Positions 24,001-34,900 of a stretch of DNA of 45,162 nucleotides are shown here, piece by piece. The translations under genes and the position numbers were made by a program. Position 1 is the stretch's first letter. Each line of letters starts with the position of its first letter. The notes beneath the pieces are model-generated. The model did not search any database, was not told where the DNA came from, and saw nothing but the letters and a program-made list of their open reading frames with translations. The DNA comes from Mnemiopsis leidyi (Eukaryota; Ctenophora; Tentaculata; Lobata; Bolinopsidae): NCBI GenBank assembly GCA_000226015.1, contig JH153385.1, forward strand, positions 107,274 through 152,435, in the 5' to 3' direction.

Positions 24001-27000
24001 CATGGTAACACTTGAACTAACACCAGTAATAACAATAGTAACCATGGTAACACTTGAACTAACAGCAGTACTAACAATAGTAACCATGGTAACACTTGAA
24101 CTAACACCAGTAATAACAATAGTAACCATGGTAACACTTGAACTAACACCAGTAAAATAAACTACTCACCACACGACGTCTCGTCACTTAGATCACTGCA
24201 GTCAATGAGACCGTCACACCGTTGCGAGAGCGGAATACAACCTTTGTTATCCAAACATCTGAACTGGTCGTATCTGCACTCTATCTTTTCTGAAACGGTT
24301 ATTCAAATTGTTATTATTACTGTTAGATGTTAAACACGATTGTGAGGTTTTGCACACAAATGTGACATTGTACACACATCTGTGACATTGTCCACACATC
24401 TGTGACAATACTGGCACAAAGATGGCAGATTGTGACAAAACTGGCACTGCGAACACGCAAGGTTCCCGGCTCCGTGAAACCTGATCTGAGTCTCCTGTCT
24501 ACCCCTAGTCCACTCAGCTCAATGAAGAGAGAAGTTGTGATTATGACTTTGATGATGAGTGAAGATTACTTGGGTAGCTAAGACCGGATACAGGATGGCA
24601 AATATTTTTACTGATCTAAGTCAACAAGTTTCAGGTACGAACTGATTAGCAGACTGTTCTCATGATGACCTGTGAAAATGAACCGGCTAGCCGTCGCCCT
24701 GTTTTTTTATCAATTTTTAAAAATTTCTAAACGTTAAAGCTCCGACAGGAATGTTGAACGTTTTTTGCAATACGATCAAAATATTTAATGGAGATTTGTG
24801 TTCAGTTAAGAATTGAAATTCAAACTTTGAACATCAGTTGAATATTGCGAGTGTTTCAAAGCAATAAAAATCAATAAACACTAACAGTTGTAACTTATTA
24901 TTAACTTATAATAGAATATAGATTTATGGAAGCAAAAGTAAGAGTTATGGTTATTGATTTTTTAATTGTTAGACTATTGCAAAAGTAACCTAGGCATAAA
25001 TACAGTGAACAGAAGCTATCTAACTATTTATAGCAGTACTAAGTAACCATGGTAACAGTAACTATAAAGAATAATGCTGACCTGGTGGTAATGTCGGGGC
25101 TGGAACTGTTGCGTCTTGTTGTAGATCTCGTCGGTTCCTCACGCAGTCCTGACCGTCGTCTATCAAACTGCAGTTAAATTCCCACGTGTAGGAAGGTTCT
25201 AGAAACTTCTCACAGCTCTGAAGAGGAGAGAACTTTTTTAGCAACAGTACTTGTTGGAAGTTTCATCGTGGTGATTTATTAAGCGATCTGGTTGAAGTTG
25301 TGCTGATTACCATAACGTTTTGATTACCATTAAGTTTTGATTAACATAACGTTTTCCATCACCATTACGTTCTAATCATTCTTTGTGTTAGATTATTTCA
25401 GATTAAGTGAAATGCATATCATACAACAACTCATGATTGCAACAAATATTCCTGTTTCCTTGCAGCAAAATCTTTGACAAATTGACACTGAATCTTATAA
25501 CGTAATCGGCTCGGCTCCCAGCAAACAAGAAAAGCTCATGACAGCGGCTCGTATGGCCATCCAATCATTTAACTGCAATTTTGTCACGTGACATAAACAA
25601 GCCTATCATGATCATAAGTCAAGAAATTTGGCAAACACCCAAATTCTTGTTTCCTAACCCCGTCAGATGCGACCTTGAACAAGAATTGCACCCGCTTAGT
25701 TAGGTCTCCGGCGGACGCTTTATATTTCCATCCTCATACTGAGAAATATGTACATTAAACAAAGCATTCGCATTTGATGTTAGATATCGCATAAATATAA
25801 AAAACATACACCAGTGATTCAAAAGGAATACTTCTAATATCTTTCGTCCTGCTTCCGGGGTGAGGTCGGTTATATCATCTAAATAATCATCAAAAAAGTT
25901 ATTTGGAACGCATATACCGTAATGATCAATTATCTTTAATTTTTCCTCAGATATTGTTTGGCACCTGATGGCAAGATAATGATAATTTGTTATTGTTGCG
26001 GTCTGATATCAGGCTCTATGAATAATTTTTTACCGCGTCAAAAATAATCAATCACAGCTGAAGATATCAAACGTCAAAGTTTTCAGTGTTGTGAAATGTT
26101 GATTGCACGATAATTCAGGAGTGAAAATCACCATGGAAACGCGCGCAACTTAGCGCGCGTTTTCACCACGTAAAGCAATTATGCACCTCTAAAAAGCAAT
26201 TATGCACCTCTAAAAAAGCGGACCGCTTTTTCAAACGCCCATCTTTCAATCGCACTAATCAAACATGATATTATCCAATGAACTTGGTACCGTTCTAAAT
26301 CGATTAGCTAGACATGAATCTACCCTTTGATGCAAAAATCTGTGCAGAATTAACGGCCAGGGCTGTGATTCAGCAAACCCGGCTAACCCTACCCCCTCTC
26401 ACAACCACCACTTTAAACCATTCCTTTGCTTTTTTGCCTTCGGCAAAAAAGCATGAGGATGGAAAAAATACGGGAAGAGCGATAACGTCAATGGAAACGT
26501 TTAGTCGGATCTGCACGTGCGGTCGTGTCATGCGTCTCGATAAAACTCCTCTCCTGGGTTTAACCTCAGTAATCAGCACAACTACAAAGAAACCCAGTCA
26601 AAAGGAATAGCGAAATGATCTGTGGGATTGCGGGAAGAAGGAACCATATTCTACGCCACAATTAAGTATGATTTTAGTATCAAAATTTTCCTGACCATAC
26701 CGCTAAAAATGTTCCTGACCATACCGCTAAAAATAAGTTAAAATTTGGAGTGACATGACGTAAGAACACGTGATAAGTTTCGCGCAGTTTGCACTTACAT
26801 TTCGCACATCAGTGCACATAGCTTTGCAGGGAGACTGGCTAGAAGAAGAGGGTGGGTTTTTGTTTCTGGTGCACTTGGGAAAGTAGAGAAAACACATCAA
26901 GTTCCGGAGATCCCGATGACAACCTGCGTGTCCGTCTAGGTAGTTGTGGTAGAGATATTTGTTCTGGTACGCAGCGTAGGCCTCCTGAAATTAAAATGTT

Positions 27001-28497
27001 TAATGCAGAGAGTATGACTTTTATATCTAAAACTTAAAAGTAATGTGGTGGACACAGAGACATAGACAAAACAGAGACAAAATCAGATACAGAGACAACG
27101 AAGAAACCAATAAAAGTATTTTGGCATATAGTTTCTTTGTGCTTCATAATATTGCCAAATACTTATAGCCGTTTAATAACCGCTTCAATAAATCGTATCA
27201 AAGCGAGATTAATGCAGAGACCTAGATCAATAGCCGCCCAACAGCTCTATCAAACAGACTAGTATAATTTCCAATAAACAGCAAAATAAACCCAAAAAGC
27301 GTTTCTTTGCGTCCTTGTCAATAAAAATATTATCATACAGTGCTATGCAGTGAAGCGTAACAGTGATGATTTATTGCTGGTGCACAAGACCAAAATTTTT
27401 GTACTTCATCATACTGTATTTGTAGCCGATTGCTAACAGTGAAAAGGTATCGAAAGACACACAAGGCTGTCAAGAAGCACAACTGATAAGTAAGCAAAAG
27501 CTTGCAGCATAGCCGGCTTCTTGTTCAACTTGAACTTAATGAAATTCGTGAGACCAAGCGATCGGTCCCCAAACCGCTGAAATCTGCAAAAATTTCAAAA
27601 ATAGGGGAGCTAAGTGTCCAAATCTGATAATGCATGTCGGACTGAGGTTTTTCTCCTCTCCGTCCAATATAGTAAAACAGATTTGTCTACCAAGAGACTT
27701 TTCATATTCCATTCCAAACCACTGCTCGAGCTCTAATCATTCCAGGCCAAAATCCCAGAGCGGCTGGAGTCCATGGGTTTATTAGTCTATATTATATTCA
27801 TTGGGAAGATTGTCCATGCATCAACCGCGATTTATCTCAAAGCATCGAAATTTAACAAAAAAAACCCAAAAATCCCTCAAAATTGAACAAGTTGAGGTCC
27901 ATGATTTATTTTAGTCTGCCATGATGACTGACGGGAAAGCGACAGATTAATGAAACGGAGCGGACGACACCCAATAATTGGGTTTACAAAATGACAGGAA
28001 AGCAACAAGAAAATGACTTTGTTCTAACTAGACGTAAAAAATGTTTTCCATTAAGTAATCATCGTGTCCCAACGAAAGTGATAAAAAGGGACGGACAGTT
28101 GAGTTAGATAAGTGGGCATGTTGCGGATCTTTACCGAGACAGCGCCCCTCTGATACCAAGACACTGTACATGATCTCCACCACGATTGTGTGGGATATCG
28201 TTACTAGTTCCGTCAGGTAACGACGGACTCCCATTCAATTTCAGGCCAGTACATGGCACTGGCTGGTCCGATGATTGGTATTTTATTGAATCTCGTTACT
28301 TCTACCCCCTTGCTCTGGCGTTAAGAGCAATTCGCAAAATTGAAGCGTACCTCCTGGGTTTGATGTCCGAGAAGGTTGGGGAAGGAAGTGTGGTCGTAGC
28401 CGAGTTCGGAACACACGTCGTAACGCTTCACCTCACACGTCCTCACGTCCAGAATAACCGTCACCAGGAACAAAACAAACACAGGAAAAAGGACCAT
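21044..28497 (-). CDS. Secreted Frizzled-related protein with two LDLa modules (FZ-LDLa-LDLa-NTR)
   Basis: Seven exons in transcript order: 28351-28497, 26799-26984, 25082-25217, 24170-24289, 22231-22341, 21503-21600 and 21044-21319. They give 357 residues, with all junctions GT-AG and in phase. Residues 1-20 are a signal peptide (MVLFPVFVLFLVTVIL). The Frizzled cysteine-rich domain follows with all ten cysteines, including YDVCSELGYDHTSFPNLLGH, LMCFLYFPKC and SPCKAMCTDVRNSC. Two LDL-receptor class A modules follow: one ends CDGLIDCSDLSDETSC, the other CDGYDNCGDNSDERDC, and both keep the calcium-binding acidic residues. The last two exons encode a netrin-like (NTR) domain: YKYKLKVEKVLKG, then DSCDCKK and a Lys/Arg-rich C-terminus. 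No transmembrane helix is seen, so it should be an extracellular Wnt-binding protein. CRD plus NTR defines sFRPs; the LDLa pair between them is unusual. Confidence 0.9.
22381..22941. repeat. 7-bp two-letter minisatellite (A/T)GTACAG, about 75 copies
   Basis: About 560 bp of almost pure AGTACAG and TGTACAG heptamers in irregular order, with a few slips such as CACAG and TATAG. Because GTAC is self-complementary, both strands are open in several frames. The long Tyr/Cys/Leu/Thr frames across it are artefacts. It is intronic and lies about 40 nt upstream of the 3' splice site of the second LDLa exon of the minus-strand sFRP-like gene. Confidence 0.97.
22955..23800. other. Intron sequence of the sFRP-like gene, no recognised gene
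   Basis: Lies between the two LDLa exons. The plus-strand frame at 23045-23257 resembles no family I recognise. No splice-supported coding segment. Confidence 0.5.
23800..24155. repeat. 42-bp minisatellite with 84-bp higher-order period
   Basis: Units of 42 bp contain TAACCATGGTAACACTTGAA and alternate between AACACCAGTAATAACAATAG and AACAGCAGTACTAACAATAG, giving an 84-bp dimeric period. A simpler CACCAGTACTAA/CACCAGTTCTAA array precedes them at the left. The array stops about 14 nt from the 5' splice site of the first LDLa exon. Confidence 0.9.
24335..24445. repeat. Short tandem repeat around ACACATCTGTGACATTGT
   Basis: Three near-identical copies plus degenerate flanking copies lie in the sFRP-like gene intron, just upstream of the acceptor of the first LDLa exon. 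Confidence 0.7.
25680..26456. mobile_element. Dispersed repeat copy 2 (non-autonomous element), in an sFRP intron
   Basis: The left end CAAGAATTGCACCCGCTTAG and the right-end hairpin TTTTTGCCTTCGGCAAAAA match the element at 12218-12887 in the same order. Near the left end CCATCCTCAT is complementary to ATGAGGATGG just right of the hairpin, suggesting terminal inverted repeats. An exon-like open stretch at 25812-25964 lies inside it but does not fit the gene's phase. Confidence 0.6.
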
Positions 28498-30941
28498 GAT
28501 TATCGTGTAGGGGAACACAAGCTAGCTGAGGGAGAAATCGCGAGGGTAAAACAGAGAGGAGACGGTCCAAATATGTCAGGGATTAAGAAATAAAAGCGCG
28601 ACAAGTGAATCTTGCAACGTCTCGTTAGATTGATTACAGTCAGGACTTTTACACGATTACGGGTTAGACTAAATAGCGTTTACTTTAAAACGTCTTAACC
28701 TTGATACTTATAGGTGTGATTGCTTTCAACTGACCTAACGACAATTTGATGGGTTACAAAGATTGCATTGTGGCATTAGTGGTTGAAAATATTTTGCGAA
28801 GTACTGCTACTACTGATTATTAACAAAAAATATATTATCGGAAGGTGATCAGACAAAGATTGGGGTCCTGAAGGTGTGTGAGCCGAAGACTAAATAAACC
28901 AAGTGTCAGGTGGCAAAAAGACAGGGCTAAACAAAAGTCACGCTGCGTCACACCCCCGCCCCCCAACACTCACGGCCTACTCAATAACTATTGACTCTGA
29001 TTACGAAGAAAACTGATCTAATTTGGGGACGTGCGTTAATGTTAACCCGCTGTTTTGAGGTTTCGTTAAACACAGCTAAATTGCAAATAATTCCTGCTGG
29101 AAGTCCGATCGGTGAGGTAATGAAGTGAGGGATCATGTGACCCAGCTCCTCCCACCCTGTCCACTCCTTAGTCCCACAGGGTTCTAATTCCCAACTAATT
29201 CATTACATGGTCGGTCTGGAAATCCCCAAATCTGACTAAGGATGAAATTAAATGATAAAGGGATGCCAGCTGGGATGAAGCTGAGTGAAAGTGTTGCTAT
29301 AGCAGCAAGAGGTCGGGAAGTCTAGATAAAGCGTGTATCTGTAATGAGGAAAAAATACAAAATGATGTTCCGTCCAAGAGGAAGGAGGAGGAGCCGACCT
29401 ATATTAATTGAATTATTTATGAAGGAGCTAATTGAGTGACAGACAACCACGTGACCAGCCTAGCTACGTTTACGTTTGTACAAGTGCATGTGCCCCTGTG
29501 ACACACTGCACTTTCATTAACACTAATTTGATGGCTAGGCGGTCCAGTTACGACAAGGCTGATCGCATTATCCGGTCTGTGAGCGATCTTGCCTGTTCCA
29601 TCAAATACACTTGGTCCTCTTTGGGTCTAGGCACCGGTCTAAAGCAGAAGATCTGGACAGGGCTAAGTAACTCCGGGATCGGTGAGATGTTCTCGGCTGG
29701 GTAAACACCCTGCTCTCGCCTCTAGTTATATACCGCTCCAGCCTCAAGTTATATACCGCTCCAGCCTCTAGTTAGAAGTTATACCGCTCTAGCCTCTGGT
29801 ACTCCTGGGCTAGCAGCTCGGGTTCTCTTCCTCAAAGTGTATTACTCAGTACACTCCAGCACTTCTTTTCTCGACTTAGAGTTCACTTTTCCTGGAGACT
29901 CAACAGAATCAATGATGGAATATCAGAATTGTGTGATTGACGTTGGGAAATTTAAGAATTTAGGGCGCGACCGTAAGCGCCTAGGAGGAGACAAACAGGA
30001 GTACAGCAAATCTAAAAACACACTCAAAGAAATAGCGTGCTCAGGTTTAAATCGTCAATTAGAATAGCTTGCTTTGTATCTCGTTTTGAGCAGCGCCGAC
30101 CAAGAACATTTCTTGGGGTAAATTTCCCTGAAATTTGGCAAATACCGTTAAGCTGTCAAATTTTTGAATTTTGGGTCCTTATACAACTGCCTTAGCTAAG
30201 AAACCAACAGCATCTGTTAATTAACGTAATCCTTTTTTAACATTGAATACTAACGCTGAATCTTTGTATGAACTTCACTTCATGTCGTTTGAATGCAATC
30301 TGGATTAATCTATTTTTGCCTTTTTTGGGAACTACCAGAAGTAGTACCAAAGCACGTACATAAAATTGTTTGGTTTGGAAAATAGCTGCATTAGAACCCA
30401 ATTCTACGTAGTACTTTTTGTGTCTTCATTTCCAATTACGAGTTCCCCCGTAGCTGGGTCATCAAAGAAACTTGCAGGATTTTTTAACTTCATCTAACTG
30501 CAATCAACCAAACCTTAAATAGTAATCAATATAAATCCGCTAAAAATCGAATCTGTCAAACTTCTAAGTGTTAAACAATCATGAACACAATCAGCAAAAG
30601 AACAGCACAGATACATACTCATCTCAACCAAGAGAGAACACACAAAATTGCACAAACACATGCATGGTACCTTTTCTGTATGATTTCTGTGATCATCACT
30701 TTCCCGTAAGACTTCGTACCAACGAAAAAGTTGGACTTGTCTGATTTCAGAAGCTTTTCATTTTCGGTAGGGATTCCAACTAAGTTTAGAAAACTTCCTG
30801 AAAGCGCGAGTAGAACGAACGTCTCCTAAATCCATACAGTTTTCTTGTCAAAAGTACCGACACTACCCTCAGGAGAACTGATCATGGCAATTAGTTGTAT
30901 TACGTGATTTTAGCGCGGCAAGTTTTAGCGCTTCGATATTG

Positions 30942-31132
30942 CACGTGATTTTCGTGCGGAATTTCACGTTTCATATCACGTGGTGCAGTAATTCTTATCA
31001 CGTGATTCTGTTGCCCCGTGTCAGGCAGTTTCATTATGAGGTCGCACACATGTGACATATTTTTCATATCGAAAAGAGAATCTCTTATTCCATCCAATAT
31101 TACTAACACGTGATGTATATAATCACGCGTGA
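30942..31132. promoter_or_regulatory. Cluster of CACGTG E-boxes
   Basis: Perfect CACGTG palindromes occur at 30942-30947, 30977-30982, 30999-31004 and 31107-31112, and TCACGCGTGA at 31123-31132. CACGTG is the binding site of bHLH factors such as Myc/Max and USF. The cluster lies about 2.5 kb upstream of the sFRP-like start and about 0.7 kb beyond the integrin stop. Function is inferred from motif density only, and a decayed tandem repeat is an alternative. Confidence 0.4.
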
Positions 31133-31194
31133 TTTTGGAGTTTTACTTTGTGAGTCGTAACATAAAAATATTACTTACATTGCTATTAGTATTA

Positions 31195-31403
31195 GGAACG
31201 GTATTCGTGGGGAGGTGTCTCAAATTTCAAACCCCGTTTCTCTAAATGTAATGCTTCTACCTTTGTTTTTGGAGGTAAATCTGTGTCCATTGGACCATTT
31301 GAGAGTATTTCACTACCCAGAACTAAGGCAGAGCCAATAAATTTCGAGAAATAAGGTGTTTTATCATTGAAAATTCGAGACTCTTCCCCACGAATACCGT
31401 TCC
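31195..31403. mobile_element. MITE with 20-bp terminal inverted repeats and TA target site
   Basis: The left end GGAACGGTATTCGTGGGGAG is matched by its complement, with one extra base, at the right end. TA flanks both ends. The 209-bp size, TA duplication and lack of coding capacity fit a Tc1/mariner-type non-autonomous element. Confidence 0.8.
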
Positions 31404-31785
31404 TAACTTACATAAATGATTTTGCATCGTTTTAGCTGTCTTGAAAGGCGGTTTATGAAATAATTTTGCGCAAATTTGAGCTTAGTGCATCATGATATTT
31501 TCGCACATGTAATGGCTTTAATGAAAAGAATTGAAACGAATCTTTAAACGCGATTTTATAAAAGTATAGTTGATTTATACAAACAATACTTTTTGTTAAA
31601 ACTAACTATCAAAATTCGCTAATCTGCAATTTCTAAATGGAAAATCAAATTAGAAAATGTCAAGTAATAGGGCATAAAACAAATTGTTTATAAAACATTA
31701 AAACATTTGATTTGAAATATCAATGACCAACAATAAAAACGTTGGCTGGAGATTAACTATTTCCAAAACAACGCACTAATACAGG

Positions 31786-31963
31786 TTACAAATCAGAGCT
31801 AGCCAGCAAGGTAGGCTTGGTGTTTCCCCTTCTTAACAGCGACAAGTTTCTTTTCAACGAAGAGCCCCTCTTGAGGGAGCTGGATGATTTGAGCTGCTTG
31901 TACGTAGGGTTATGGTACGTGGTAACGGCTGCCTGGTATATCGGACTTTCTGTAGTTCTCCAT
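31786..31963 (-). CDS. Integrin beta canonical cytoplasmic tail exon
   Basis: Joined in phase 2 to the exon at 32242-32387. It encodes the conserved tryptophan (WRTTE), then SPIY where most beta integrins have NPxY/F, a Thr-Thr linker (AAVTTYH) and a full NPTY. The first motif is the usual talin PTB site and the second the kindlin site. An unusual Ser/Arg/Lys-rich extension follows (SSLKRGSSLKRNLSLLRRG), resembling basophilic-kinase sites, and the protein ends at TAA 31786-31788. Confidence 0.95.
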
Positions 31964-34900
31964 CTGTAAATAAATAGGTTAGCTACTATCATCGTCACAT
32001 CAACTACAGAAGTCGGTTATAATTATATTCAATTTTATCAGTCTGGAAAAATTAAATGCAATTTCATCAGTCTCGTCAATGAATGGTTTTGATTGTTGAT
32101 CATAAGATTACTATGAAAATAATAATTTGCCAATGGGTAAATAACAATGGTTATAATATCAATACTTATACTGAATAATTTTAATGCCCAATATTTTACA
32201 GTTCACGAAGAAAAGGTAAGAGCATTATAACAAAGACTTACTGGGCCGTCTTATTTATTTCTTCAAACTTAAGATATTCTTGCTGATCAAGATATCTCGT
32301 GTAGAGTTTCCAGACAACCAAACTGAAAACCACTGGAACCAACAGTCCCAAAATTATTCCAATTGCCATCCATATTGGGTTAAACTCCTGAAAAACGTTT
32401 TTATGTAACGTGATTATAGTATAGTAATAGTAATACTATAGTAATACCATAGTAATAGTAATACTATAGTAATACTATAGTAATAGTAATACTATAGTAT
32501 TAGTAATACTATGTCGCTGTGGGTAAGCTCTCATTCAAGGAGTTATAGTACTATAGTAGAGTGTTGTTGTTCAGTTTTTATCAACAACATGGACACATTT
32601 ATCGCTAGGGAGCACGTACACACAAAAATTTTGTGTGTGCTTTTGTGAACATGTCTTTACAATTGAATTGTGCCATGATTTGACGAGTGACAAAAGCTCA
32701 ATTCTTGTTAGAGCACAAATAACAGGAAACGACACCATGTATCACTGAATAGTTTCCCTATTTGGCTGCATTGTATTCTAAATTAGCCATGCGTTTCCTG
32801 GACCAATTTGCTACTTGCTAGGCAAATTTGCAATGTCAGCAAATTTTTTTGCTGACACTCTGCTTTTGGTTTAACAAGAACTCGTCTTGCAATTTGAAGA
32901 TTATTTTAAGAAAGTTATTTTACATTGGCTAGATATTCGAAAGAGGATTATTTTTAAAATTGCGTTATTGGCTTATAAATCAATTAATGGCATTGCCCCT
33001 AAATATTTGCAAGACTTTTTCAGATTTTGTCACCATGGTCATACTTTAAAATTGATAGTTCCCTCTGCTTCTTCCAGATATGGAGATAGAAGTTTTAGTG
33101 TGATAGGCCCTAGGCTTTATAACAATCTGCCATTACACATTACTACAGTTTGAGTTTAGCATCTTTTAAAACATCGTTAAAAACGTATCTCTTTACTCTC
33201 TCAGATAGTGAAACTCAAAAATTGTATCGAAGTTAATCATTTCCCACTTTCTTTTCTAGTATTTTAAAAAATCTTAGAAGGTAATGAGCAGTTTTGTGCA
33301 GTGTGATCTTCAATAATTTAGTTTCTCCTTATGTTTTTGTTGTTCTTCTAGTTTTTATCGCACTGCTGGGTATAAGCTTTTGCTTAATTGCGGTGTTGAA
33401 ATTACATTTATTATTTATTATTATTATTATTTTGTCGAATTGCATAATGATGAATAATCGGGCAAAGTTTGACCATGATGATCGTGTTTGTTAAACTAGT
33501 TACTTAGTTAACTCTAATATATTGGCCTTTTTCCTTAAGAGAAAGAATCATTGCGATATAAGTCTTTTTTACAATCTCCTCAGGTTACAAGATTGCGAAC
33601 CATAAAAGACAACAACACACTTTGAGTCGGGGAAAAACTTGGAGCTGTATAACAAGTGATATGAAATTCTTCATAGTGTGATTTTTTCTCCAAAAAGCGC
33701 TGCAGCGGTTTTTTACAGTATATTTAAGTCTTTGTTGTATTTGTGAGCAGTTTTCAAATCAGGTTAAATTTGATGGTTGTTTATTTCCGATCATCTACAG
33801 AATGAATTATGCTTCTCCTTTATATGTATTAGGCTAAAGTGTCCAGATTTTCTTGAAAGTGATAATTTGATAAATGGTTTTATTGAGACTCAGGTGCACT
33901 TAGTAAAATGATCTTAACTTGTACCTAAATTCTAAGAGTAAACGAAACAATTGAAATTAAAAAATTTAGCAGCATCGGCTGCTTCAAAATAGGGAATATA
34001 ATAAACGATTTATAAGTCACCAGTGGAGTTTGAAGTTTATCGATGAAATTGTTATGCCATCAAAAATTAAATTAAAATTAACGCAAACTTATGGTATACA
34101 TCAGAATAAGAAAAATGTCAATTTTCTGCCTTCCCAATCTTTCATTTCTCAGTTAACCTCAGGTATAAGAAGTTGTTCAAACAAACGAACCACAAATTAA
34201 CAATACGATACAATACTGAATTATATCAATGATTTTGAAAAACGTAGCGGAGTTGGTCCTGGTCCCTTGAAGACTTACTGACAGGCACAAACCACAAAAA
34301 CAACAGCTCTGAGCTCACGTATAGCTATAACCGTATTGGCTTAACATATACAGCAGCTACATAAAGATATGAATTTGGAAATGCTAAAGCATGTGTGGAA
34401 TTCCAGAATATCCTCAGACTGTATTACTATTACACAACAGCTAGGGTGGCTTCTTCCAAGAAGTGTTCCAGAATCTTCATTCTGATACCAACCAACCACT
34501 CAGAGTGGTGTGTCTGAGGTATTTACGCAACATCTAGCTTCTACACCAGGTTACACAACCTCTAGATTCTACTCCAGGTTACTCAACTTCTAGATTCTGC
34601 ACCAGGTTGCACAACCTCTAGATTCTGCACCATGTTACTCGATCTCTAGATTCTGCACCAGGTTACACAACCTCTAGATTCTGCACCAGGTTACTCAACC
34701 TCTAGATTCTGCACCAGGCTATACAACCTCTAGATTCTGCACTAGGTTACACAACCTCTAGATTCTACACCAGGTTACACAACCTCTAGATTCTACACCA
34801 GGTTACTCAACCTCTAGATTCTACACCAGGTTACACAACCTCTAGATTCTGCACCAGGTTAAATGTTTCAACTCATAGCAAATATGGCATTGAACTCGTC

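Larger units (their letters stand above)
28498..31785. other. Intergenic region: sFRP 5' flank and integrin 3' flank
   Basis: Both neighbours are on the minus strand, so this holds the promoter of the sFRP-like gene and the integrin 3' end. Open frames at 29432-29704 and 29837-30067 show no recognised family. A triplicated ATACCGCTC(C/T)AGCCTC segment lies at 29727-29800. A CACGTG cluster and a MITE are listed separately. Confidence 0.55.

Noticed and set aside
25812-25964. Third coding exon of the sFRP-like gene
   Set aside because: Its open frame is out of phase with both neighbours, and leaving it out completes the Frizzled cysteine pattern. It lies within a repeat element. Kept only as a possible poison exon.
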